NCBI GenBank assembly: GCA_039105265.1
Contig: JAPFFF010000009.1
Coordinates: forward strand, 2,542,001-2,606,000
Direction: 5' to 3'
DNA: 64,000 nt
Source: Tritrichomonas musculus
Taxonomy: Eukaryota; Parabasalia; Tritrichomonadida; Tritrichomonadidae
Part shown: piece after piece, positions 1 through 9,587 of the stretch
Numbering within the stretch: the stretch's first letter is position 1
Layout of the letters: the number at the start of each line of letters is the position of its first letter
The notes under the pieces: model-generated
Told to the model about the DNA's origin: nothing
Seen by the model: the letters and a program-made list of their open reading frames with translations, nothing else
Database searches by the model: none
Made by a program: the position numbers and the translations under genes

Positions 1-443
1 AACCTGTTCAAAAATTTCAGTTAAAAAATTTCGTATTATAGATATTCCTTCTAATCATTTTAAATGAACATGCTTTTTCAGTTCCTTTTATAAATTACAC
101 TTAACCATTACTGTCAATAAGTACGCTTGAAATGAAAAAATAAGCCTATTATAATTGGTTTCTACCATATAATTTCATTAAACAAAATTGCAGAAATTGA
201 CAAGACATTTCTTTATTGACCATTAATTTTTAATTGGATATATTTAGTATCATTAATGCTTATTAAAAGAATAATTACTAATATTAATATAAAGCATTTT
301 TTTTACCAAATACGAATAATTTTTCAATATTAGTCATTTTTGTTTCCAATTATAATGCATATTCCGAATATATTAACTAAGCTTTTTTTTGTGTTATATG
401 GAATTCATGAGATATGGTTATAATTAATATTTAAATAGAATTT
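1..443. other. AT-rich upstream region, no gene seen
   Basis: No open frame with coding character was found on either strand. The stretch is very AT-rich with short homopolymer runs and leads into the Arp4-like gene. It presumably holds that gene's promoter, but I cannot point to a convincing initiator element. Confidence 0.5.
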
Positions 444-1736
444 ATGAATTTACTTCCATGTGAAACAAATTCTCTTGTTTATGACTTTGGATCAAATTCA
501 ATTCAATTAGGATTTGCAGGAGATGCTCAACCATTATATAGCATCCCTTCTTCTTCTTGTCAACGCCCAAAGGACGGCGATATTTACATCGAGTTTGGTG
601 ATAGTTGGTTGCAAAAAAAATATGAAGGAATTGAAATCAAACAAATAATTAGTGATAATGGAACTTTAGCTGACAAAAATTTACTTGCATCTTTCTTCGA
701 TTGGACTTATCAATCATGCTTATCTGTCGATCCAGTGGAGCACCCAATATTAGTTACTCAGCCATCACATCTAGCATTACAGACTTCTTTTTATGATCAA
801 TGGAGGAAAGACATTTGTGAATCAGCTTTTGATTTTGCAGGTCATCCATCTTTGTGTTTTGAACATGATTCAGTTCTTGCATGCTTTTCGAGGGCAGCAT
901 CTACAGCTATCGTTGTTGATTTCGGATGGTCATGCATCAGAGTTGTTCCAATTCTAGATGGACAACCAATTTTGAAATCCTTGAGCTTATCTAAGACAGG
1001 TGGTTGCCAATTATGCTCACTTCTTCTTGGATGCCTTAAAAAAAATACATTATCGAACCCAGCAAATCGTATGGTTCCAATTGGCGCCCAAATTCCTCAA
1101 CTGAGTAATAATTATCGCCCAAATATTTTTTTTGATGACAATAATTTAATAACTTCTGTTAATATTGACAATGAAAATATACCCACTCCGACTCAACAAC
1201 AATATTGTACCAAGTTTCTTCTACAAGATATGATAAAATCATGCTTATCTTTCCCATCTCAAATGCAACAAAAAGAAGAACCAGGCCAATATATTTATTA
1301 TATGCCAAATCGAGAACCTATTGATCTTAAAGATGAAGTTCAATATCTTTCTCATGTTTTAACTGATCAACTAAAACCTCAAGAAATGATTCAAAGTGGG
1401 ATTAAATCAGTTCCTGAATGCATATATGCATCAATCAACAATAATAACACTCCAGCAGACGTTAGAAGGCAACTATGGAAAAATATTGTAACAAGTGGAG
1501 GGCTTTCAATGCTACAAGGCTTTTGTGCAAAATTAGAATTATTAGCAAGCGCGATTAAACCACAAAATTATACAGCTAAAGTTATTCCACCTAAAAATCC
1601 TCTTACTGGAGGTTCAAATACAGTTTGGGTTGGCGGCTCAATCTTAGCATCAATGGACAATTTTACAGAATTTTGTATCACAAAAGAAGAATGGGAAGAA
1701 AATGGAGAAAGCATTTTAAACACAAAGTTTAAATAA
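444..1736 (+). CDS. Actin-related protein, Arp4/BAF53-like
   Basis: This 430-residue protein has an actin fold signature. The N-terminus carries VYDFGSNSIQLGFAGDA (about residues 12-28), equivalent to the first phosphate loop of actins. The second loop is divergent (VVDFGWSCIRVVPI). Near residue 350 there is TSGGLSMLQGF, followed by VWVGGSILASMDNFTEF and ITKEEWEENG at the C-terminus. WxGGSILAS followed by an ISK/ITK-E-E-G tail is typical of Arp4/BAF53, the nuclear actin-related subunit of chromatin remodelling and histone acetyltransferase complexes, and 430 residues is the usual Arp4 length. Assignment to Arp4 rather than another nuclear Arp is inference; membership in the actin superfamily is firm. 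The first in-frame ATG is used, with AT-rich non-coding DNA upstream. Confidence 0.75.
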   Translation: MNLLPCETNSLVYDFGSNSIQLGFAGDAQPLYSIPSSSCQRPKDGDIYIEFGDSWLQKKYEGIEIKQIISDNGTLADKNLLASFFDWTYQSCLSVDPVEHPILVTQPSHLALQTSFYDQWRKDICESAFDFAGHPSLCFEHDSVLACFSRAASTAIVVDFGWSCIRVVPILDGQPILKSLSLSKTGGCQLCSLLLGCLKKNTLSNPANRMVPIGAQIPQLSNNYRPNIFFDDNNLITSVNIDNENIPTPTQQQYCTKFLLQDMIKSCLSFPSQMQQKEEPGQYIYYMPNREPIDLKDEVQYLSHVLTDQLKPQEMIQSGIKSVPECIYASINNNNTPADVRRQLWKNIVTSGGLSMLQGFCAKLELLASAIKPQNYTAKVIPPKNPLTGGSNTVWVGGSILASMDNFTEFCITKEEWEENGESILNTKFK

Positions 1737-1794
1737 TTATAATTATCTTTTATATTTGTAATATACTAAAAATACAATTATATTCAAATATTAC

Positions 1795-1826
<32 letters not shown>

Positions 1827-2091
1827 GTTAGACTTATTACTTTTCTATTCGAATAGCAATTTACATTTTGATTGAGTTGCTATATCCGGGATAAAATTAT
1901 TAAAATTGATCAATTTTCATAATATAAATAAACACGCATCTGTTGAAAAAGAAAATATATTTCAAATTAATCTAAATACAAATCTTCAAATTTAATCTAT
2001 ACATCCAGATTGGTAATACAAATAAAAAAAAAAATTCTATATTTATCTATTTTCTTCTTTGAAACATTTCAAAACCATTTTTTTCATATAT
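1737..2091. other. Convergent intergenic region with 29-bp poly-T run
   Basis: This lies between the 3' ends of two converging genes. It contains a run of 29 T at 1798-1826 and otherwise AT-rich sequence with no supported gene. Open frames here are short, phenylalanine-rich and unconvincing. Confidence 0.6.
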
Positions 2092-2901
2092 TTAAGACTT
2101 CTTTTTCTGCTTTTTTCCATTTTTGTTTTTTTTTAAATTTTCATCAATTAATGGCTGTGCTCCATATAAAAAACTTTCAATCAAACCTTCATTCGTTCCC
2201 ATTTTAATTCTCATTCTTCCATTTTCTCCCCAGTGAGTTCCATATTGATTTAAAATAATCCAATAATCTGTGTTATTTTCTGTTCCCCATCCAATAAGTT
2301 CGACAGCATGATTTCCCGCTTCAATTTTACCTTTTAATGATGAAGTATAAATTCCGCCTCTGTATGAAGAAAATTGTCCATCAGTAGCAATTGAAGCACT
2401 TAAAGGTCCATCTAAATATAGAGCTTTTTTAATATCTTCAATACCAGTATAATGATATGTACTAGAATAAACTGCTTTGTATTTTTTAATGGGGATCGAA
2501 TCATTATCGCATTTTTCACAAAATTCCTGAGAATAAGTCCTAACTGATTTCCAAGGATGACACTTAGTATCTGTTACACCATGCTGCTCCATAAAATAGA
2601 GTACACTTCTTTCACAACCGCCAACACATCCATTATCTGCAATATCACATGCAACTATATATTGCGAAGAAAGCTGAATTTTTTCCCCAAGAAATTTACA
2701 AAAACGATGACTCATTGCTTTAAGAGGGCCATATGCATAACAACAACCGCATTCTTGAGATAATGGGCCAAAATCACACTCAGGATACTCTTTTAAAAAA
2801 TCATATGCTTTTGGAAGTTTAACAGAAACATTTCCTAAGTCAAGTTTTGTGCTCCTAGGAGATGTATAAATTTTTGAAGCGATTAAAAACAAATATATCA
2901 T
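2092..2901 (-). CDS. Papain-family (cathepsin B-like) cysteine protease
   Basis: The 269-residue product starts with a short hydrophobic leader (residues 1-13), a likely signal peptide. The C1A catalytic triad is visible: Cys54 in CGCCYAYG (the family usually has CGSCWAFG), His198 in GNHAVELIGWG, and Asn218 in ILNQYGTHWGENG (usually NSWG). A GCVGGC segment (residues 91-96) and many cysteines fit the cathepsin B/C side of the family. There are only about 30 residues before the mature domain, so the usual inhibitory propeptide is nearly absent. The Trp after the catalytic Cys is Tyr, and the SW of NSWG is QY. The C-terminus is a lysine-rich tail (KKNKNGKKQKKKS). It is likely a secreted or lysosomal protease; activity is plausible but not assured. 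Confidence 0.85.
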   Translation of the reverse strand: MIYLFLIASKIYTSPRSTKLDLGNVSVKLPKAYDFLKEYPECDFGPLSQECGCCYAYGPLKAMSHRFCKFLGEKIQLSSQYIVACDIADNGCVGGCERSVLYFMEQHGVTDTKCHPWKSVRTYSQEFCEKCDNDSIPIKKYKAVYSSTYHYTGIEDIKKALYLDGPLSASIATDGQFSSYRGGIYTSSLKGKIEAGNHAVELIGWGTENNTDYWIILNQYGTHWGENGRMRIKMGTNEGLIESFLYGAQPLIDENLKKNKNGKKQKKKS

Positions 2902-3381
2902 TTTTTATTTCTAAGGAAAATAAAAAGTTTTTGAATATTTAAAAACTACTATCATGTAATGAAAAAGTTTTAATTATATGGCAGTTCAAAATGTAACATA
3001 ATCGATTATCAAAAAGTTAGTATGTAACTATTGAAAAAATATGAATCAAAAAACAAATGAATGAATTAGCACTTTGTCTTCTTGAATTAAAATTTTATTC
3101 TAATAAAATATAAATAAAATCATTGTATAAGTTTAGTTTAATCAACTTTTTTTCTGAATAACTTTTTGCAATAAAGAAATTAATAAAAACATAACTTTAA
3201 AGTTAATTATGATGGAGTATATCAATTTTATTGTTTTTCAATCGATTTTATGTAATTATTTGAATATATTATTTCAAAAATAAACATTTGATAATAATAA
3301 TTCAAAATTGAGAAAAATATAAAATAAGATAGAGTTAGAAGATTTTCAATTTAAAATCTATAGATCTTTTTTGTCAAGCAA
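2902..3381. other. Divergent promoter region, no gene
   Basis: These 480 bp separate the divergent protease and kinase genes. The DNA is AT-rich with no open frame that looks coding. It probably contains both promoters, but no specific element could be assigned. Confidence 0.5.
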
Positions 3382-6309
3382 ATGAATAATAGCTCAAACA
3401 ATTCTCAAATAGCAAAAGCGCGCCGAGGATCATATACAGCAACAAAGGTTGACCTTAAAAATGATGATTTAATGAAAGTTATGAATTCACAAACTTCATC
3501 TCAATCAGAAGAAGAAGAAATGTCACCTCATCCTAGGGCTCGAGTAAAACGATCAGTTACATTCATTATGGATAGAAATCAAATGACAGTTGAACAACGC
3601 CAAGTATATGATTTAACTTCATTGCAAGTCAAATTAGTTAAATCTTTTCCTAATTATGTAAGACAAGCTGAAGATTTTACATTTATAAGAATGATTGGGA
3701 AAGGAGGCTTTGGCCATGTTTGGGTTGCCAATGATCTTAAAACAGGAAATGTTGTTGCAATTAAAGAGCTTCATCGAATTGATGGAAGAAGACAATCTCC
3801 ACTATTACGATTTATTCGCGAAGTGCAATCAATGATTCAAGTTAAAAGCCGTTTTACTTTGCCAATATATGGGTTTACAGCGGAACAACCTTTTTCAATT
3901 ATAATGCCTCTAATGACTGGAAACACTTTAAATGATTTATTGCAAAAAAAACAATACACTTTTTCAAATTTAAATATCTATGCAATCTGCATTGCAAGAG
4001 GCCTTAAAGATATTCACAAAGCGGGAATAGTATATAGAGACTTAAAAGCAACCAATATATTAATGGATCACGATGGCATCCCTATAATCTGTGATTTTGG
4101 TACAGCTAGAGTATATACAAAAAATACTAGAATGACTTTAAAAGCTGGAACATTTTGTTTTATGGCACCTGAAGTATACAATAATCCATATTACGACCAA
4201 AAATGCGATGTTCACTCATATGGATCATTATTATATGAGATGAGTGAACTTTCGGTACCTCTCAAAAAAATGGATGATAATGAACGTTTAAATTATATGC
4301 TTAGTGGACAAATTGCACAATTCCATAAAGAACGAACTCCTAAACCTCTCAGAAAATTAATTACTAGATGCTGGGATCTTGATCCACAAAATAGGCCTGA
4401 TTGGGATGAAATAATCGAACTTTTTGAAACAGGTAAAGTTTATTTTCGAAATACTAACATCTTAAAGGTCAAACATTTCGTTTCAAAAATGAAAGAAGAA
4501 CTTGATCATTTTCAACCTTTCAATCCCCCTCCTTTAACAAATCAACAGCAGTTACTTGATGATTTACACGATCATTTATTCAAAAACAGACTTTTTAAAA
4601 ATATTCTTGGTAATGAAAAAATTAATGATTTAATAATATTCCAAAAGCCAACTGTCAAAAATCAAATTGATCTTGGAAATGACTTCAAAATTGCATCAGT
4701 CAAAATTTTAGATATGCCACAAGATAACATTACAAATTCGAATGATGATGAAATTGAAGAAAAAAGTAGTGAAGAAAAAACTGGTGATGAGGATAATGAT
4801 AATAGTGATGATATCAATTTAAATGAAAAAAATCAAAAACTAACTCCTATTATGATTTTAAGAAATCCAGATTTGCCAGAATTTCCAGTATATTTGGATT
4901 TCCTTTCGAAAGAACTTCAACCTCGTCATTTCATAGATTTTTATCAGGGGACTCTTTCATATATACGAGGTTACTGGGATTGTCCGCAAATTCCTCTTGT
5001 TTTTCATTGCTATGAATCTTTGGTTCGCCGTAACCAAAAATTTCTTGATCTTTGTGTAGATTCGGACTTTTTCAAGATGATATCAAAGAAAACTCTTCAT
5101 TTTTCAATGGGAATGGTTTCGCTTCTTGTTCATTATAAACCGCAATTAATCGATAATTCTGAATTGAATCTTATTATCAACCTACTTCAAAATGATCCAT
5201 ACGAAACAATTTATATTTTGGGAGAAGCAGCGAATAATCATTCAAAAATCAAAAAATTAATTCCTTTGTTCGATTCTTTATTAGAAAAATATCAACTTTT
5301 TTTTGAGCATCAAACAGGCGAAATCTTCCTTGGAATATTTTATACGCTTTATACAAAATCAGATATTTACAAAAATGCTAGAATGAATGAAATAAAAAAT
5401 CTTTTTGTTAATTTCCTTAATAATGAATCATCAATTCACAAGTTAACTGCAATTAATGCGATATGTAATATCTATGATTCTACGATAAAATTATCATTTG
5501 ATACAATTATGAAATTGTTCTCAAATCATTGTCATGCAAATGTTAGAAATTCTTGTATTTCTTTGCTGATGAGAATGAAAAATTATCCAGTTTCACACAA
5601 ATTTTGCAATGAAATCATTGATGAAATTCCAGAAAATTCAAATGCTTTTTACATTCTTTTAAAATTCGCAAGTGAAGGATTTGAACAATCTAAAATGCTC
5701 CTCAAATATCCAAAATGGATGCTTGAGTATATAACAGTAACAGAACAAGCCCAACATCAGCATTTACAAAAGTTGATTTGGCTTTCTTTACAACTTTTTA
5801 TGCTGATTTGCTTAAATCATAAATTACGAAAAAAAGTTGTGAAAAAGAAAGAATTTCCAGGATTTATTAAAAATTTGTTCCTTCTCGATAGTCGTACAGC
5901 TTTTGTTGCATTAAATGCTGCATTAAAAAAAATGAGCTTAAATCAATCTTTTGTTGATAGAGTTTCCAAAGAAGGCGTAATCGACCTATTTATTAAGCAA
6001 TGTTATGATCCAAAAATGTCTGCGATATGCATAATGACTTTACAAACTTTAGTAATTAACGGATACTCAGAAAAATATGAGTTACTAATTCCAATGTCAA
6101 ATTCAGTTCTGAATGGAAAAGAGTTTGATACAATGGCAAAAAAAGCTGCTTTACAATTTTTATGCGTTTTGTCTTCTGTAAAAAATATGATCGAAAAAAT
6201 TAAAAATTGCAGAGAATTGATGCAATTTGTTAAAAATGATTCTACACCAGAATTATCCAAATATCTTAGAAGTTTTAATCAAATTATTGGATCAAAAAAT
6301 GTCCTTTAA
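3382..6309 (+). CDS. TKL-type protein kinase with C-terminal helical-repeat region
   Basis: The 975-residue protein has a kinase domain at about residues 99-355. It shows the glycine loop IGKGGFGHVW, VAIKE with Lys128, the catalytic loop YRDLKATNIL with Asp220 (Tyr replaces His of HRD), the metal-binding DFG at 238-240, and MAPE. The C-lobe motif RCWDLDPQNRPDWDEII (about 348-364) is typical of tyrosine-kinase-like kinases. Residues 1-98 are Ser/Thr-rich and probably disordered. An acidic linker near 455-485 leads to about 480 residues of helical, ARM/HEAT-like sequence. This kinase plus helical-tail layout is common among trichomonad TKL kinases. The substrate and pathway cannot be read from the sequence. 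All main catalytic residues are present, so it should be active. Confidence 0.85.
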   Translation: MNNSSNNSQIAKARRGSYTATKVDLKNDDLMKVMNSQTSSQSEEEEMSPHPRARVKRSVTFIMDRNQMTVEQRQVYDLTSLQVKLVKSFPNYVRQAEDFTFIRMIGKGGFGHVWVANDLKTGNVVAIKELHRIDGRRQSPLLRFIREVQSMIQVKSRFTLPIYGFTAEQPFSIIMPLMTGNTLNDLLQKKQYTFSNLNIYAICIARGLKDIHKAGIVYRDLKATNILMDHDGIPIICDFGTARVYTKNTRMTLKAGTFCFMAPEVYNNPYYDQKCDVHSYGSLLYEMSELSVPLKKMDDNERLNYMLSGQIAQFHKERTPKPLRKLITRCWDLDPQNRPDWDEIIELFETGKVYFRNTNILKVKHFVSKMKEELDHFQPFNPPPLTNQQQLLDDLHDHLFKNRLFKNILGNEKINDLIIFQKPTVKNQIDLGNDFKIASVKILDMPQDNITNSNDDEIEEKSSEEKTGDEDNDNSDDINLNEKNQKLTPIMILRNPDLPEFPVYLDFLSKELQPRHFIDFYQGTLSYIRGYWDCPQIPLVFHCYESLVRRNQKFLDLCVDSDFFKMISKKTLHFSMGMVSLLVHYKPQLIDNSELNLIINLLQNDPYETIYILGEAANNHSKIKKLIPLFDSLLEKYQLFFEHQTGEIFLGIFYTLYTKSDIYKNARMNEIKNLFVNFLNNESSIHKLTAINAICNIYDSTIKLSFDTIMKLFSNHCHANVRNSCISLLMRMKNYPVSHKFCNEIIDEIPENSNAFYILLKFASEGFEQSKMLLKYPKWMLEYITVTEQAQHQHLQKLIWLSLQLFMLICLNHKLRKKVVKKKEFPGFIKNLFLLDSRTAFVALNAALKKMSLNQSFVDRVSKEGVIDLFIKQCYDPKMSAICIMTLQTLVINGYSEKYELLIPMSNSVLNGKEFDTMAKKAALQFLCVLSSVKNMIEKIKNCRELMQFVKNDSTPELSKYLRSFNQIIGSKNVL

Positions 6310-6859
6310 TATTAATTTCAATACCCATATCATGTTATATTTGTTTGTTTATAATACTTACTGTTTGTTACTTTAATTAAAGATTTTTATTTATAATTAT
6401 TAATTAAAATTATTCTTTTATAATACTTACTGTCATATTTAGTAATTATCAAATGGTCATTGAACAAGTTTTCAATAAAAGTGAATAAATTGATAAATTT
6501 TATAAGCATTTATAAATCAGAGTGCCTTATTTGCTATAGGATTTATAATTATAACTGCATTAATTTTTTTCTTTTTATTCATTATTAAATCAGATTGCCT
6601 TATTTGCTATAGTAGCCTTTTATTGTGAACCTCATTTCACTTTTAGGCATGAAATCATATTTGTTGTCTGTTTTTTGGCAACGTTCATTTGAAAATATAA
6701 AATTTTATAAACAATTTTTTTTGAATTATTCAATTCACTGTCTTGTTTTTAATTATTTCAAAAAGTTACTAAAATTTTACTTCAAAAGTTATAACCTCTT
6801 TTTTTATCAGAAAAACCTCTTAATTTTACGGTTTAATTGATTTGATTTCATTTTCTTGA
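6310..6859. other. Intergenic region with paired tandem repeats
   Basis: This AT-rich stretch lies between two same-strand genes. It holds the direct repeats at 6348-6612 listed separately. A 71-codon open frame at 6625-6840 is Phe/Leu/Lys-rich, as expected for AT-rich random DNA, and I do not support it as a gene. Confidence 0.5.
6348..6612. repeat. Two successive imperfect direct repeats
   Basis: The 17-mer TTTATAATACTTACTGT occurs at 6348-6364 and again at 6417-6433, a 69-bp period. Just downstream a 26-mer beginning AAATCAG and containing TGCCTTATTTGCTATAG occurs at 6514-6539 and 6587-6612 with one mismatch, a 73-bp period. The two duplications have similar periods but unrelated sequence. 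They may be slippage products, or conserved 3'-end or promoter elements that were copied. Confidence 0.8.
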
Positions 6860-7672
6860 ATGTCTAATAGCAGTCAAAAGAAAAGAGGGTCATACCAAAA
6901 GCATAAGATCTCTTCTAATAGTTCTGCCATCTCTCCAATAACTCCTGATGGAGCAAGTCCTAAGCCAGATAGAAAGTTAATGTCTAACTTTTTGGCTCCA
7001 TTCAATATTGCTCTTTCAAAGTATTCGGTAAGAACTCATAAGTTTGCTAGTTTATTCAAAAAGTATAAAGTTTCACGTGAAGAACAACAAAAGATTCTGA
7101 AACTTCAAGAATCCCAAATTAAAATTGATGAAGTTATCACCTCTAGGCGTGAGCTTAATCACTCAAACTCAGATGAAAAGGATATTCTCTTCACTTATCA
7201 AGCTGCATCTGACCCAAGTGGCTCTATTGCTTTTTTGTATGATTACATTCTAAACAAGTTGCCAAATATATCCAACAAGATGAATCTTATCAATGAGTTA
7301 ATTTGTGAAATAAAAGAAATTATGAAAGAAAGAAAAGATTACAGAATTCTTTCATCAAATACTATGAATCCTCCTGAACAACCTCCAAGTTGTTCTTCAT
7401 CAATATCAAATAGTTCTTCATCATCTGCTTCCCAATCACCTCCATTTGTGCCTTTATCTCAAGGTTTTGAAGCTTCCAATGAACAAGCTGAAATTCTTAA
7501 AGAATTTCCTATTCAAGGTAATGAAGATGATTCGGCCATTTCATTCTTTACTAATGAAGATGAAACTATGGCATTTGATGATGATGAATTTGGACTAATT
7601 CCTACGTTTAACGATGACATTGGCCATTCTTTTTCAAACTTTTCAGATGCTCTCAGCCAAAATTTTATGTAG
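6860..7672 (+). CDS. Hypothetical Ser-rich protein with acidic C-terminus
   Basis: I do not recognise this 270-residue protein. Residues 1-40 are basic and Ser-rich (KKRGSYQKHK near the start). Residues 45-150 look folded and helical, with charged amphipathic segments such as KFASLFKKYKVSREEQQKIL. Residues 165-195 are a Ser/Pro tract. The C-terminal 60 residues are acidic with spaced Phe (DDSAISFF, MAFDDDEFGL), which resembles an acidic activation or protein-binding tail. A nuclear role is only a guess. The start is supported by an initiator-like TCATTTTC at 6848-6855, just before the ATG. Confidence 0.7.
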   Translation: MSNSSQKKRGSYQKHKISSNSSAISPITPDGASPKPDRKLMSNFLAPFNIALSKYSVRTHKFASLFKKYKVSREEQQKILKLQESQIKIDEVITSRRELNHSNSDEKDILFTYQAASDPSGSIAFLYDYILNKLPNISNKMNLINELICEIKEIMKERKDYRILSSNTMNPPEQPPSCSSSISNSSSSSASQSPPFVPLSQGFEASNEQAEILKEFPIQGNEDDSAISFFTNEDETMAFDDDEFGLIPTFNDDIGHSFSNFSDALSQNFM

Positions 7673-7745
7673 GTCCAATTCCATGTGCGGCAATTGGCAC
7701 CTCATAAAATTTGAGAGCAAATGATTGTTTGATTTTGTTTTATAT

Positions 7746-7764
7746 GCATAAGCTAATCTTATGC
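7746..7764. other. Short perfect hairpin before the next start codon
   Basis: GCATAAG and CTTATGC form a perfect 7-bp inverted repeat around a 5-nt loop, ending two bases before the ATG at 7766. It could fold in RNA or bind a dimeric protein. The spacing is suggestive, but a chance match in AT-rich DNA is possible. Confidence 0.4.
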
Positions 7765-7765
7765 T

Positions 7766-9145
7766 ATGAAATTTTTTTCTTTAAATTATTTATTGGAAAT
7801 CAAATTTATTTTACTTCATTTTTTTCTTATTTTATATATAACTTTGACATCTCTATATAAAAGTCAGCTTGACAGTTTATCATGCAAAATTGAAAATCCT
7901 TCAGGATATTCTTCAGGTAATTTGGAACAAATTGTCGATAAATTAGATCATATTACTTTTAATGATAATTTTAAAGTAATTGATATAATCAATACTTCTT
8001 ATCAAGAATATGCCAATTACGATATATCTTCACTAGTTACTTATTCACATCTTGAAGCTTCTTTAGCAATATCAGAAAAAAACCTTAACGTTTCGTCGAT
8101 TCTTCTATTTTATCTCAATTTAACTTATAATCTGACAAGTCATGCAATATCTTTTTTTACCAGTGATGCGTTCTTTTCGTTTATTCAAAATATATTATTA
8201 AATTATTCTGATGAAACAATTCTTGAATATACGTTATTAATATTTACTAATCTAGTATTATATAGCCAGTCATTATGTAAAAAACTTTTGCAAAATAATG
8301 CACTTCCGCTTATTTCTAATGTCCAAAGCGACTTTTTGTTGGTTATTCGAAGAAAATCATATCTTTTAAGTATATTTCTTCAATATGACCTTAATGATAT
8401 GACTCCAATAGAACTGCAGATATTAAAAGAAAATTTAGAGATTTTGAATTCAAAATTTGATTATATTAAATGCTATGCTGTAAATGGCTTTATTAAAGCA
8501 TTAAAATGGTCAACAATCCTTTTTGACTTCATAATATCCAATAACATTTTGATACATCTTTGTGAAATGTTAAAGAATTGCATTTCAAAAAAACTCAGGA
8601 GAAAAATACTTACTTTCATATTAAATGTTATTCAGAAAGATGACAATTATTTGATTCAGCTTATTCATTGCGACTTTTTGAAGATCATTCAAGATATTGT
8701 TGAAATTTACGAAGATCAGTCTTCATCATTAATCCTTGATATTTATCAAAATATTATCCAAAGTAATGTTTATCATAATCTTAAATTAGATTTTGCATTT
8801 TTACTTTGTTTTAAAAACAAAGGATTTATTGCAAAAAAAAGACTCATTGGTTTTATATTTTGGATGCTTCAAAAAAATATCAAATTTTTAAATGATTTTA
8901 ATGAAAGCCAAAAAAAGGATGTTATTTATATAGTTGATAATGTTGCTGACTCAGAAGATATAGAAGCATGCTTGGTTATTGTTGATCTTTATATTTTCAT
9001 TGAAAACTCAGAAATAGGGAAATTCTTATTTTCTCTTTTATCATCTAATGAAGGATTTATTCATTTTTTATTTGAAAATAGAAATATGTCACCAAATATT
9101 TTATATGTAGAAAGTCAAATTAATTCTATTAATAACTTAAATTAA
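7766..9145 (+). CDS. Hypothetical helical (ARM-like) protein with hydrophobic N-terminus
   Basis: The 459-residue product is Leu/Ile/Asn-rich and reads as successive amphipathic helices, like the ARM/HEAT-type hypothetical proteins common in trichomonads and like the tail of the TKL kinase in this window. Residues 1-33 are strongly hydrophobic (KFILLHFFLILYITLTSLY) and could be a membrane anchor. Alternatively the first codons may be upstream AT-rich sequence read through in frame. No later Met lies near the start of the clearly coding part, so this start is kept. No catalytic motif is seen and I cannot name a function. Confidence 0.65.
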   Translation: MKFFSLNYLLEIKFILLHFFLILYITLTSLYKSQLDSLSCKIENPSGYSSGNLEQIVDKLDHITFNDNFKVIDIINTSYQEYANYDISSLVTYSHLEASLAISEKNLNVSSILLFYLNLTYNLTSHAISFFTSDAFFSFIQNILLNYSDETILEYTLLIFTNLVLYSQSLCKKLLQNNALPLISNVQSDFLLVIRRKSYLLSIFLQYDLNDMTPIELQILKENLEILNSKFDYIKCYAVNGFIKALKWSTILFDFIISNNILIHLCEMLKNCISKKLRRKILTFILNVIQKDDNYLIQLIHCDFLKIIQDIVEIYEDQSSSLILDIYQNIIQSNVYHNLKLDFAFLLCFKNKGFIAKKRLIGFIFWMLQKNIKFLNDFNESQKKDVIYIVDNVADSEDIEACLVIVDLYIFIENSEIGKFLFSLLSSNEGFIHFLFENRNMSPNILYVESQINSINNLN

Positions 9146-9587
9146 GTATTAAACTATTAATGTATTCTTCTTCTTTTTAATAAATGACTCTTAATTATTA
9201 TATAGTAGATTATATAGTAGATCAATGATCTTAAAAAAATGCAAATGTTTTTTAAAGTTCATTGTAAAGTATATATTATTGACTTTTTAAATGCTAAGTA
9301 TACATATATTCCTTTTTGTTTAACATGTTAACGAATAGATTATTTATATATATAAAAATAAGATAATATCTAGCCTTGTGAGTTAACCATGAAAATATCA
9401 ATATTATTGTATAAATGAAATATGTTTTTAATGAAAAGAAAGAAAGGTTTTTAATGAAATTGATGATGCTTCATTTGCATAAAAGATGGTTATATTTTTT
9501 ACACAAATTTTTCTTATTGTGTTATTTACAAAATTCTTAGATTTATATTATTCAATTTTTTTATAGATAATTCTAATAATTTGATTT
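9146..9587. other. Intergenic region, AT-rich
   Basis: No gene is seen. A short direct repeat based on TTATATAGTAGAT lies near 9198-9222. The rest is simple AT-rich sequence that presumably includes the promoter of the TBC gene. Confidence 0.5.

Noticed and set aside
6625-6840. 71-codon plus-strand frame
   Set aside because: Phe/Leu/Lys/Tyr-rich composition expected from AT-rich non-coding DNA; no family features.
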